Source of the DNA: Numida meleagris
Taxonomy: Eukaryota; Chordata; Aves; Galliformes; Numididae
Assembly (NCBI RefSeq): GCF_002078875.1
Contig: NC_034419.1
Coordinates: 18,291,516-18,355,515 of the forward strand
Length of the DNA stretch: 64,000 nt
Direction of reading: 5' to 3'
In this document: in pieces, positions 43,156 through 55,100 of the stretch
Layout of the letters: each line of letters begins with the position of its first letter
Position numbering within the stretch: position 1 is the stretch's first letter
Program-made: the position numbers and the translations under genes
Notes under the pieces: model-generated
The model's input: the letters and a program-made list of their open reading frames with translations, nothing else
What the model was told of the DNA's origin: nothing
Database searches by the model: none

Positions 43156-44292
43156 TTAGCCAAATGACCTTTTGGACTTTCAGAAAAAAAAAAAAAAAGA
43201 AAGAAATCATCGCCTCGAGAATAGATCTAGGCCATTAACTAAAGACCGTATTTGTTACATATTTAACTTCTTGTTACATCATTTTAAGCCTTCCTCATCA
43301 TAAATCACACGGCCCATTTTGAAGTCGTTTCCTGGAAAGGGATCGCACTGGCATCCCAGCAGTGTGCCAGGAGAGGCACTGAGGGCAGTGTGCCACAGAC
43401 ACCACCACGGGACTGCGAAGCCTTCACATAAGGATTGAGGGGAAAAAATCATCCCACCTAACCGCCAGCCACTCGCTTTGTGGAGGGTTTTGTCAACAGA
43501 AGCATTAAGGCTGCTGAGGTGTGCAGAATTCCCATTATCTTATGTTAATAAAGAGCATGAGGAAGGAGGCGATACAGCACCCTCTCCCCACAGCCTTCAC
43601 ATCGTCTGGTTAAACGCACAATAAAAAGAAATAGGAAATAATGATTTAAGGGTATGAAGAAAAGCTGACATGTGCAATGCTGCTAAAGCGCCAGCTGGCC
43701 TCCGGCATCGAGCCCCCCGAAACTCTGACAGAGAATTGTTCTCTGTCCTGCCACAGCCAAGGGAAAAATACAAGTCCAAACAGGGATAAGCAAAAAAGAG
43801 ACAAAATAGAAATTGGAAGTGAGCGGGAACTGGACATATCTAATTCCCAGTGGGAACAGACAGGTTAAATCCTTGAATTGCAGGCTCAAATCGCTCTCGG
43901 GGTTGACATGGCATCCTATTTTTTCTCCTAGCTTATATACCGGTCTCTTATTTAAGCAGCCATAGATACACGGACACAGTTTCAGTGAGCAGCACCGCTT
44001 TACTCACGGGTAGGATGACTTCCATTGGCAAGGCTTTACCCCACAGCACACACCACTTTGGCTCTGCGCCTTTGTCCTTCACATCACTTTTACTGAAGTT
44101 CATAATCCACCTGAAAGCAGGAGTCACACAGCAGGTGCAAGTCAGCTGGCAGCACATGCTGCCTCAGGGCACAGCGCTGCGTAACGGCGGCAATATTTTC
44201 CTTTGCAGCCAGCGTGCCAGCAGGGCCACAGCTCCGGAGCACACAAATAACTGCCAGCAGCACCTGGAAGAGGAACCTGCGCCTCGCACCCT
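43156..44292 (+). repeat. Tandem duplication, copy B (1,137 bp)
   Basis: This is the second copy of the 1.14-kb unit. It runs without interruption into unique sequence at 44293, which leads to the LRRN1 CpG island, while copy A joins unique sequence on its left. Copy B ends about 420 bp before the first GC box of the promoter. It has no recognised gene content. Confidence 0.95.
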
Positions 44293-44679
44293 CCTGTCAG
44301 CAGCTGCTGACTCTGAAGCCTAACGATGAGTTAACGAGCAACACAGGGACCCACGCCCATATCCGTACACACGGGCGTTTGGAGGCCCCCGAGGAGCAGC
44401 CCGAGGAGCAGCCCGCAGCGCTCCCAGTGCTCCCAGCGCTCCCAGTGCTGCTGGGGGCAGGGGCAACTCCTGGGCACCGTGCTGCGCCCCTGGGCCCTGC
44501 TGAGCAGAGCCCGGCTCTGCCCTCTGCACTTCCCGCAGGTGGCTGCGGGTGGGATCCCCTCTCCTCACAGAGGAGCTGCTCCAGGTCCCCCAGCACCTTA
44601 GGGATGCAAGAGATACGTAAAGAGAGGGATTACAGATGGACACAAGGACGTTTTAAAGGTTTTCACGCTCCCGGCGCCC
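44293..44679. other. Short unique interval between duplication and CpG island
   Basis: GC content rises toward the island. Apart from the small tandem repeats at 44391-44450, nothing is recognised. Open frames here extend into the island and look like composition effects. Confidence 0.6.
44391..44450. repeat. Short GC-rich tandem repeats before the promoter
   Basis: A 12-bp unit GAGGAGCAGCCC occurs twice in a row from 44391. It is followed by about three 10-bp CTCCCAGTGC-like or CTCCCAGCGC-like units. The patch lies between the tandem duplication and the CpG island. Confidence 0.8.
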
Positions 44680-44710
44680 GCACCACCAGCCTGCACGGCA
44701 GCGCGCCGCG

Positions 44711-44807
44711 GGGGCGGGGCTACGCGGGGAGGAGCCAGGCGGAGTGGGCGGGGACTCTCCTCGCCCCGCCCCGCGCAGATGGTGCCGCCGCGGCGGGGCA
44801 GCCAATC
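44711..44807 (+). promoter_or_regulatory. LRRN1: GC-box cluster and CCAAT box of the core promoter
   Basis: GC boxes of the GGGCGGGG type lie at 44711-44720 and 44746-44753, with a reverse-orientation one at 44764-44773. A CCAAT box in the context GCCAATCAGA lies at 44801-44810. CCAAT boxes bound by NF-Y usually sit about 60-100 bp upstream of the start site, which would place transcription initiation near 44870-44910, at the edge of the pyrimidine-rich stretch before exon 1's donor. No TATA box is seen. Binding is inferred from motif match only. Confidence 0.6.
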
Positions 44808-44889
44808 AGAGCGCAGCCCGTCAGCTGACCGCCAGCGCCTACCCAGGTGCGCGCCGGCGGCGGCACAGAGCAAGCGGGCGGGCAGGCGG

Positions 44890-45018
44890 CGGGCGGCAGC
44901 GCTGCGCTCCGCTCCGCTCCTCCCTTCTCTCCCTCCGCCTTCTCCCGCCGCGGATGTCGGCGCCGCCGCTGCGTGGGGGAGAGGAGCGGCTGCGCGGGCA
45001 GCGCCTCCCCGGGCGCCG
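44890..45018 (+). other. LRRN1: LRRN1 exon 1, noncoding 5' UTR (start approximate)
   Basis: The 3' edge is set by a consensus donor, CCG followed by GTAAGT, with the GT at 45019-45020. The 5' edge is only inferred from the CCAAT spacing and the CT-rich run at about 44907-44940. LRRN1 in mammals also has a noncoding first exon far upstream of a single coding exon, so the arrangement agrees with the family. An ATG at 44954-44956 opens an upstream ORF that continues into exon 2. Confidence 0.65.
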
Positions 45019-48000
45019 GTAAGTGCTGGTGGGGAGGGGCGGGGGGAGCGCGGTGGGGACGGCCACGGGGATGCCCGGCAGGGGGGAAAGTTTGCTGCCG
45101 AGAATTGGGCAGAGCGGTCCTATTGTAGCATCTGGCTGTTGTTATTTTCCTATCTGGGGTGCGCGCCCCGGGCTGAAGTTTGCAGCGCGCGTCCGCGCCC
45201 CCTCTAATTTGCATGCGAATGGCGAGCGCGTCCCGGCAGCTGTCTGGCCTCATCCATTCATGCGGAGCGACGGGAGCAGACAAGGAGCCCTCGGTGGAAC
45301 AATGGAGCGCGGGATAAAGGCGCAGTGTGCGCGGGGCCACCTCCGGCCCGAGGCCGGATTCCTCCGGCGTCGTGCGCGCCTCGCTCCGGGGTGCCGGCGG
45401 CACGCTTCGCTATGCTGATAGGTGCCGGGGGGGAGCGGGGTTCCTCCCCTCTCGCTCCGGCGCACGCCGTTTGCGGGGCTGAAAATCGCGCGCAGCGGGG
45501 CCGCGCTGCCGCAGGGCTGCGGGTCGGGCGCGGTGTTGCGGGGACAGCGCGGCGGGTGCCCCCGGGCTGCGGTGCTGGTTCGGGGAGCGCTTCCCGCTGG
45601 GTAAGGGGGGAAGGCTCCGGAATCCGCCCCAAATAACGGCGCGCGAGGGCGGGTAGCGCGCGGGGGCCGCTGTGGGTTTGTCCCGAAGGAGCTGCATGGT
45701 CCCCGATAGAATCTCTCTAACCAAACTGTGCTGTGAACCCCTCAGTCTCTTCCTCGCGGGCTTAAAGGCGCCCTGTAAAACAAACCCGCATCTCTGAACG
45801 AGGCGATAAACTTTTCACGGGGAGGGAGGGAGGCGTACACGAGGTGATCTCGCAAATGCTTAAGATGTCCAGAGCCGAACGCTGCATCGGCCCCGATCGG
45901 TGTCTGAAGGGTTGGGCTGAAGTGTTCCTCAAAGTGTTGCGAATGGAAATTCCGAGGAATCAAAGCCCAGCGCGGTTGGAGAGAGGAAAGCGGGTGCAGG
46001 CAGCGGGTCAGGGCTCCTCTCCTGCAGCACACGGAGCTGGGGCCAAAGCGGTGCCTCAGCACCTGAGCAATTGTTGAAGTGAAACTTAATGCAGTCCCTA
46101 TAAAAACACACAGGGCAGGAGGCACTTAGGACTTCAAAAGGTCAGTTGGTGGGATGCTATAAAGTATCTTCTGTTCACCTAGAACAGATGTGAATACTAC
46201 TACTGACCACTGAAAGTAGTAGGCTTTTGTATCAAGTTGTTTAGATTATAGAAGGATAATAGCATTGTAACATTAACTGTGGAAAAACCATTGTCTTTGT
46301 TTGTTTGTTTTTAATTAACATGAATAAATTCACGCTGAGAGCATCCCAACAGGCTGCAACAGGAAACTTCAGCTCCCATTGGTTTAACAGGGCTCGAACC
46401 CAGCTGAAAGCGAGGAAGCTCTGCTTCAAGAACATGCATCGATGTATTTCAGTCCCAGATCACGGAGTAAACGCAGTCCTTTAAATGAGCACTCATGAAA
46501 GCTCACACCATCACCACGCGGTGCCCCGGTACGCAGAGCTGTGCTGCCTGCCCGCAGTGGCAGCAGCCCCGATGCAGCAGCCTTTGTTCGAGGTGCTATA
46601 GCAGCGTGGCACTGCAGCATCCAGGGAAACTTTTGCTGGGCAGTGCGTGGTGTTCTGCTGCTGCCAGCTGCAGCTTTGGGGTTCCAAGGGGCACCTGGAG
46701 TGCCTTGCATCATAGCCCTGCTGGTTCTGCAACTTGCAGCTCAGTAGTTGCTGAAAATGCCACTGATTTGTATTGCTGAGTTTCCTGGGTTTTCTTTCTT
46801 GTTGTTGTTGATTGTATTGCTGGGGATCATAGAAGCTCAGAGTTCATTTTTCACAACTTAAAAAAGTGCATGTTCTGAAGCTTTTATTTCTGTTAATGAT
46901 ATCAATGAGTAAAACAAAAAGTTGTTTTTCTTTTTGTTGTTGTTACTGTTGTTTTTCCACTTAGAAGCCAGGTTTGAGTTCTGAGCCCATTTCTGCCTGC
47001 ATGGGAACTGCTGCTTTCCCAGGTGGGCTTTGGGCTGGGCCACACCAGGGTCAGGCAGCAGAAAAAGACCACGCCAAGGAAAAAAGTGAAGTGACATTTA
47101 TAGAAGGGCACTGGCTGCTCCCAGCATTTCTACTTTTTTTAAATTGGCAAGTAGGAAGATGGTGAAAATGTTTACTAAAGAGCCAAACAGTCTGAGAAAT
47201 AAAATCACTCCCTTTTACTGTGGACTTTATCTCTGCAGAGATGGCTGTTCTTTGAAGCCCTGATTAATATAAATGAGTTGTAATTTTCTGGCCAAGCCAT
47301 CCTCGTTCACATATATTATTCCATTGGCAGACATGTGGTCTCCACAGCTGTCCCCTCATTTGTGTATGAAATGGAAACACTGGTGGCATTTGTAGGTTAC
47401 CATAGCTACATGAACAATACACGTGTGATACTTCATCCTCCTGAGCTCAAGATTTTTTTTTTTCTGGCAGACATTTTGTAGACACAGAACTGCAGAAAAT
47501 CTATGCAAAGTTTTGGGCAGCACATAAATCCATTCAGCCTGCTGTCTGTTTATACAATGCTAATTTGCAGTGAGCCCGCATCTCAGCCCAAAGCCAGTGC
47601 TTACATCTTCATGCAGTGAGAAGCACCATCCTGCAGGATGTGCGGAGCTCCCACAGCAAATCCTAAATCCTAAGCTCCAGTTAAGTAATTAGCAGGATTG
47701 GGCCTTAAATGCTGTGCTAAATACAAAATACTTTTTTTTTTTTTCCTCCTAAAACAACCTAGAACCTCACTTCGGAGTGCAGTGCCTTACCTTCTCCCAG
47801 CTGTGCTGGAGGCAGCGATGCCAGCGTGGGGGCATAGGGAGCAAGGCCGGGTGCCACCACCAGGTGCACCTGCAGAGAGCCACAGCAGTTCGCCTCAAGA
47901 AGAAAGTGCTCCCTTACTCATCTTCAGCTCTACCCTTAGCACGTGCCTTGCTCTCAGAAGATAGGCTCACAGTTTTTACTCTTACCTGGCTTAGAGCTGC

Positions 48001-49337
48001 TTTTGTCAGGGCATGGTAATCCTGCTTCTCTAAAACAGAGTGCTTGAATTCTGAAAAGAGAAATCAGAGGGCTGCTTTGGTAAGAAACAGCCTACTGAGC
48101 ACGCACGTGAGTTAGGCTGCTTTTCTAGACTCTTTCCTTGCAGGTGATTGATTAATCCTCTACTAATTGGCTTCATGAAGCCAGTAAGAGAACATGCCTC
48201 CATGCCATTCTGAGAGGTGCCTGGACTAACGTACATCAAGTTACATTCTCTAATTGCTTCCTGAAGCCTTGCAACTTTATTTGAATTTTGTTTTGCAATT
48301 TAGATGTCATCTTTCATTTTTATGTGTGGCACTGAAGGAAAATACTGGATTGGCCTATTTTAAGTTGGCCTAATTCTCTTCCTCTTGAAGAAAGCAAAAG
48401 TCTTTGGCGTCAATGGGAAGAGAATTAGTGTCTGCTCTTAAATTCCACTGTAAAACATTGAATGCTTTCATAACTTCACCTTCTAATTTGTAAGATTTTA
48501 ATTTGGTTGGTGATACAAGCCAGCATCTTCTTGACCTTCCAGCTAACCGAACTCCCAAAAGGATGGGAACAGATTTTTACTTGGAGCACAGTTTCTAAAG
48601 ATCAAGTATACAAGATGGAGCAGACACCTGTTTGTTGTTTTTTATAAATATATATACTTAAAGATAAGGGAAAAGCAGTTGTAATAAGTCCTGAAATACT
48701 TAACAGGATGCTGTATTGAGAATGCACAGAAGTTATGGAAGTGCCATAGAGAAATAGCTCTCTCTCTCTTACTTTATTTGGTACGATGCTCTTGCTACAT
48801 AACTCTCTCTCCCAAAGCACTGACCTCTGGTCCTTGGTGGCAACACGGGGCAGTATTTTCCTTGGCCACTTCACAAACTAAAGTGGTCTGTTTAACACTG
48901 TAGGCAAGACAGATGACTTACAGGTTTTGTTTAAGAATTCTAGAGATTGTCAGCATCTCATTTCCAGGTATTTAATTTAAGCAATGGCCGTGAAGGCAGC
49001 ATTCATGCATCGGTCAGCTTTGATTAGAGCAAGAATCCCAACCTTTTTGAAGCCGAGCCTCCCCCAGGAGGTCTGTGCCTGTTGTGTCCCTTTGGCACTG
49101 TGCAAGTATGGAGTCTTACCTTCTAGAAATACCTGGTTTTCCCATTCAGCACCAAAGCCTTTGTTCAGTACCTCCTAAACCCGGAGGAGCTCCCCCCCAC
49201 TAATGATGTGGTTAACGCAGACCTCCATCTCTGTAGGCTGCAGCTTTGTCTCTTGGTGGGTATTTCGCCAGAGGTCAGCAGCCCTCATCCTGCCAGAGTC
49301 AAGATTTAAAGATTACATTAGTAGATGGGGGAAGACA

Positions 49338-49376
49338 TGGGGATGCTCCAGTTCAAGGGGATGCTCCAGTTCAAGG
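49338..49376. repeat. Two-copy 18-bp tandem repeat in intron 1
   Basis: GGGGATGCTCCAGTTCAA is repeated directly next to itself and followed by further G-rich sequence. It is a small local duplication with no coding meaning. Confidence 0.85.
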
Positions 49377-49605
49377 GGGATGGTGCTCTGCCTTCTCTGT
49401 TACTGGAATCTGATACATCCATCATATTCTCATCAATGTATTTTGTACAATGTTTTTGTATTTCATTCACAACTACACTTCTGTGCAGTCAACAGAACTT
49501 GACAGTCATTAAGCAAAATGCAATCTTTGGAGTTCACATAAAATTGGATTCATACTAAGCTCTGTGCAACTCACGACCAGAGCAGCACAACTAGAGTTGC
49601 GCAGC

Positions 49606-49644
49606 AACTAGCAGTGTTCTGAAAACTAGCAGTGTTTTCAGAAC
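49606..49644. repeat. Perfect 11-bp stem hairpin over an 18-bp tandem repeat, in intron 1
   Basis: GTTCTGAAAAC at 49616-49626 pairs with GTTTTCAGAAC at 49634-49644 around a 7-base loop. The 13-mer AACTAGCAGTGTT occurs at 49606-49618 and again at 49624-49636. The inverted repeat and the direct repeat overlap. Confidence 0.9.
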
Positions 49645-52122
49645 ACCCACTGCAATGGCAGCTTGGCTCCCCCGGCAGCCAAGGCTCTCCTGTCTGCCTG
49701 TGGGCCACGTGCTCTAGGTTCCTGTGTTTTTCATGGGTTGGCCCACAATGTGGTGAAGAATCAAAGATTAAGTAACGAACTAGTAAGAAACACACAGATG
49801 TTATTTGGGACAATTCTAAGTTAGTCCTATATTTGGTAGACTGGCTTTTATATATACATACACACACATATATATAAAGTATCAATCAAAGCTTGAATTG
49901 CCTTTTTTGTGAGTTGGGGATGTTTATCACTGTTATAATTAATCCTACATATTCTGTTTTTTCCATGAATCATTTCATTTATTTGATTAAGCAAGTCCAA
50001 AAATACGTAGTAAATGCATACCTTGCTAACGTGCTCCATATAATTACTGGGATGCAGATGAACTACTGATTGGCCTTGCTCGATTCTTAAATTACAAACG
50101 ATCCGTCACTCTTAACAGAAATAGTAAATATTGACAGAGATCCACTGATCACAATAGACATTGCACTGAATTGCAAATGTATTACAAAAATAACTTATTT
50201 GACCCACAGGTGAACAAGAGTTAAAGAAGCCAGCTGGAAGAGCAGGTCTTTACAAGTAGCCCACCGCAGCATGAGGCACTGAGCAAAACCAGATAAACGT
50301 GCTTGTAAGTTAGTTGGCAAGCGAAACAAGTCTAGTATGTACAGATAGACATTACTGTGCCTGGATAAATGACCTTAATTAGGTAAAGATTTATCTAAAA
50401 GTTTTGTTAACTTAAAATAGCATGTTTTCTGCAACATGCAGCACTTTTGCAGGCACTTATGAAATAAACCCATCTGTGGAGGAACTGCTGACTTGGCAAT
50501 GACAAGACTAAGGGCTGAAGCTAATGGAACGATTTATAGGTCTATTCTTAAACATAAAAATACCTATCTTTTTCTACGTACATATGTATCCACGTCTTGA
50601 ACTTCCCAAAGCAAGGACTGGAATCTGTTCTCTGTAGGAAACAAAGTCTCAAAACGTAGGTGATAGTTCAGACAAAAGGAAATCACTTAATATAGGCTGT
50701 TAATGTTTTCTCCATTCTCAGTTGAATGAGATGTAGTTTTCAGGTGACGTGGTAGACGGCCTGCTCTGCATTTCAAGCAATACTTACTAAAAATTTTTGG
50801 AGTGAAATAATGATAGAAAACACATGCTCCATACAATGCTTATTTTCTCATTACAGCGTAGCTGATATCAGCAGTGAATGGAAGAAGTAGAAGGCCCTCA
50901 GACAAATGAGAACTTCATGTAGAAACCCATTCAAAAGCACAGAAAACTTGCCAGGAGTGGTAGGGGAGGGTCATTTAATATAGCTATTTGACTGGAGAGA
51001 AAATAACTTTTTTCACAGACGGTAACAAAACCTTTCTTCAGACGACTACCAAAAACAAATCTATGGCCATTTAATGGAATTACTTCTATCCCATCTCAGC
51101 TTGGCTGAGTTCCAAATCTTTGCCTCGGTGCTAACAGCCTTTCTATTAGATCTCTCAGCACCTCCCATGATAAATCTATTTATGTTGTTATTGCTAGCCT
51201 TGAGTGAACAATAAGGGGTCTCTATATCAGGCAAGTTGATATATGGTTTTATTAACGTTTACATGTAAATATAGCTCAGAAATAGAAAATTTGATCTTGC
51301 AAGCATATATCTCCAGGAAAAAAAAAATCAATAAAAGTCTATTTTATTCTAGCAGCTGGTGCCTGTGTACGCACACTACACATATAATCAGAGTAGATAT
51401 AGATGTAGCTAATAATAAAATACAGATTCATACTTAATCACCCATAATTGAAAACTACACACATAGTACAGCCACAGGAAACAATTGCTAAAGTACCACT
51501 GAGGATCAACAAAAAAAAAAGTCTGACTCTTCTTCCTGCTTGAAGATAAAGGACTGAATCTATCTATGATTTGCTTATTCCGTATACATGTACACATGCA
51601 TGCACGACTACACATGCATTTTTAATAATAAGTCTTATGAATTTCCTAAAGCCAGCCCCATTATATGTTCTTTTTATAACACATACATAAATAAAAACTG
51701 AAATGAGTGAATATCTATTGGCTACCATTTCTAGGAAAAGATTTTCTGGCATCATTTACTGTAGTAACAACTACTTACATGCTGGGGTCTTTCCCGACCA
51801 TGGGGATCCTGAATGACTCATAAACTTGAGTTTGATCTAGAACTGTGTAGGAAGTAATGTAATCACATTGCCAGAAAGCCAGTCTGCAATAGAGAAGAAG
51901 ATGATTTTTCTGTTGCACTCTGAAAGTCTTAGTGCAGTTCTGGCATCCATATTTCTTGTGATTAAGAATATTTCTTATGTGCTCCATATTTTATCATTTT
52001 TTGAACATCCACTAGCAAAGTTGTCTTGCCTCTTGGAGCAATCTAAAAAACAAACCAGAAATTCAATCCAAAATGTAGCCCAAGCTCTTAAATCCCCCCA
52101 TTCTTCTTCTACAGCTATTTCC

Positions 52123-52140
52123 TTTTTTTTTTTTTTTTTT
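52123..52140. repeat. Poly(T) run in intron 1
   Basis: Eighteen consecutive T. A second run of nineteen T lies at 57124-57142. Simple homopolymers with no transposon body recognised next to them. Confidence 0.95.
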
Positions 52141-55100
52141 AATTATCATTTATATTTTGTTATTTTTCTTAATTTTGATTTGGAGCCTACTGTCTCTGCT
52201 TCCTATTGCCAGAGTCGTTCTAGTATGAAATCCTCATGAAGCACATACCCTCATGAGTAACAAGTTCTTTAGATCCTTCCATTGGGTTCAGAGATTTGGA
52301 ATGTGCCAAGATCGAATTCTGCCTGTTCTTTAATTAGAATATGCAGTAATATTTCCCTAATATTTGTCTTCTTTCATTCTTTAGCCAGAAAATACACTAA
52401 ATGCAAAAAATAGTTGGAACAGGTCTCCCAAAATTAGTTATGCTCTGTAAATTTTTGACGCTCTACAAGCTAAAACCAATTAGGTTTAAATTCTCCCTAG
52501 CATTTAAAATATACAGAAGGATGTGAATACATTACAGCATGTACAGTTGAAAATGAATGAATTTCCACATTTTGTCCTTCATCAACTGCGGTACCTTTGG
52601 TCTGGAAAGCAAAACATGCAGGTTAGCAGAGGGATGTGCCATCTTTGTGGAGCTGCCCCAAATGCTCAGCACCCTGCAGGGTGAGGGCCAGGCTGGGGCA
52701 CACTCCTTTGGCTGCTCCAGATTCTTGTCCTGCTTTCCAGTGCAGAAGAGCTACAAGGAGATGAAACTGGCTTTTAACCCAACATAGAAATGATTTGGTT
52801 GGTTGTCAGGAAAGCCAGTTTATTCAAATAATTTTATCTGGTAATTATGTAGAATAAGGATAATAATAAGGCACATGATTCTTCTCCAGTGAATGAAATA
52901 AAAGCTTTACTACTGCCTTCGCACTAAATAGGACCAGACCTGTGTAGGAGGAGATGAAAACTGGAGTCATGGGCAATAAAAGAACAGCCCATATTTTCCT
53001 CAAGATTAATCTATTTCCTCATGAAAATAAACATTTTCTTACAAAAATAAACATACTAAGAAAATAGATAGTAAGTTGAGTTTCTGATGCAAGAACATTA
53101 CTACTGAACAAACATGTCTTGCATTTCAGGTTTTCAAGGCTTTTAAATGCTTTTATGAATTTCTCTTTCCTAAAGAACAAACAAACAGACTATATAATTT
53201 GACAACCCCCTGTTTGAAAGCACTTATTATTCCTGATGTTTCTAATATGACTTGTTAATGGTAATTTGCAAGAGATTTTCAAACAGATGACAAGCAGGGT
53301 TGCAATTCCAAGATTGATTTGATGGGCCATCATGTACAGTAACTGTACTATGCAAGGTATCCCTCTGTACTCAAGATCAGTAAATGAATGAAAAGAATTT
53401 TTCTCTCTCTCACAAAATTACTTCAGTATTTTAGTGAAAAACATTGCATCCGATGCAAGCTTTAAGAATAAGCCCACAATAAATTGCAAGTTTTAAACAC
53501 GTCAGATGTAATATGCTGTTTCTGAAGTGCAAGAATTATGAAGAGGATGCTCTTTGCATTTCTTCCATGGAGATAAGGCTAGTATTTTTCAAAAGAATAT
53601 AGATAAAGCATGCTGAGGTTGTCTTCTGAAACACAGCAAATCGCCTTCTCATCAGAGCTTTACCTGCTTCCCTGGAGCTCTCCCTAAAATTAAACACTTT
53701 TTTTTGGTGTAACGTACAAACAGACAAAAAGATACAGTTTAAAAAGCAATGCATTACTTGCATGAAAAAAAAAAACCACCCTAAATATTACAAATCCCTG
53801 AAAACTTGTTTTGAAGCTTTCGTACCATTATTACATATTCTATAAACCTTTGCTTTTAACAAACTCTCATTTTCAGATTCTGGTATGCTTTTTTAAGTGA
53901 CTTGCATCATTCAAGCTTGACTTTTCTGTATTTTACCAGTTCAGTCTTGTCAGTATCTTATTTCCTGATGACATTCATGACTTTAAAAACTTCATATAAA
54001 AGGCTTGCTATCAGACACGATTCTTCACTATTTCTCTAAACAGACAGGATTGCACTTCTAAATGTGACTCTTGGGAAATGAGCTCTCCACGTAGGTTAGT
54101 TGCAGCTATCCGGGTTGTTAACCTCTGAGTCCAGGTGCAGGCTTTCTCTAGGAGGTACACAAGGTCACTGCAGCTCTTGACTGGAATAAGACCTGATTAT
54201 GGGGAACACAACACTTCAGACAAGATTTTGTGCTGCGCTTACTTCCACAGTAGTTCAGTGGCTGCACGTACACATACCTACGGCAGTACATGAATGTCTC
54301 CCTTGCGTCCTGCTATTGAAGATTATTGTTAAAGTTCAGTACAGCACCAATAACTCAGTCTTTCTCTACACAAAATGCATGGCTATAGAACCGCAAACAC
54401 CTCAGCTCAAAGTGCTTTTCTTAAAATCGGCCATGCCCCAACCCAGCTGGGGCCTGTCCCAAGCCAGCTGGGGCCAGCTGTTCTCGTGGGGTGCTTGGGG
54501 CCCAAGCAGGCCCGTGGGCTGGATCTGCACCAGGCCAAGTGCACCTGCCTGCCACAGCATCCCTATCCCCCATGGGTTCCTCCTGCCCCTGACTCAGTAA
54601 TGCTCTGTATCCGTTCTGCCCTGTGTTCAGTTCTCTTGATCCTCGTGCTCTAGCTGAAGGCTCTCCAGATTGTACAGATGGGCATTACTGTGCTCGCGTG
54701 CTGCCATAACTTGGCTGGAGCACAGCCTCCCACTGTGCAGGCCCAGGCCACCCCCATGGCCGCTTCCCCACAGCTCACCTGAGCACAGGCCACAGTGCCT
54801 CCTCTGAGCTTCCCTCTGAGCAGCACGGTGCTGCGGGGAGCTCAGGCAGCAGTCGTTTCACAAACGATGATGGTGGGGAAATAAGCAAGCTGCAGAAGTC
54901 ATTAACAGAACATTAGCACAACAGACAATTTTCCAAAAGACTAGCTGCATTGCTTAGGCTCACTGGATGAAAATGGCACTGTGGTGAAATGGGGAGGTGC
55001 TGCGGATCAGCGTGCGCTTCTGGCTCACAGCGAGCATAAAATAAATTGCTTGTCTTAGCCTGAGGTAATTTTCTCCATGTATCTGATCCCTCAGACTCCT

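Larger units (their letters stand above)
44680..45680 (+). promoter_or_regulatory. LRRN1: CpG-island promoter of LRRN1
   Basis: This kilobase is very GC-rich and full of CpG, in sharp contrast with the AT-rich sequence on both sides. It holds several GC boxes upstream of the inferred first exon, a CCAAT box, and a consensus splice donor inside the island. This is the usual form of a developmental-gene promoter in birds. The long open frames seen here on both strands are explained by GC-rich composition and are not supported as genes. Island edges are judged by eye. Confidence 0.85.

Noticed and set aside
42459..43210. Several short frames repeated identically in 43597-44323
   Set aside because: They repeat only because the DNA segment is duplicated; repetition is not evidence of coding.
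44214..44828. 204-codon open frame on the + strand into the CpG island
   Set aside because: Ala/Pro/Gln/Arg-rich translation across short tandem repeats and CpG-rich DNA; stop codons are rare there because of GC content.
44720..45403. 227-codon open frame on the - strand in the CpG island
   Set aside because: Same GC effect; Pro/Ala/Arg-rich and without a domain. It overlaps the LRRN1 promoter and exon 1, which explain the region better.
46386..46402. tRNA B-box-like sequence (GGCTCGAACCC)
   Set aside because: No matching A box, no cloverleaf arms could be drawn around it.
47855..47875. CTCF-like motif CCACCAGGTGC
   Set aside because: Matches only part of the long CTCF consensus; too weak to report as a site.
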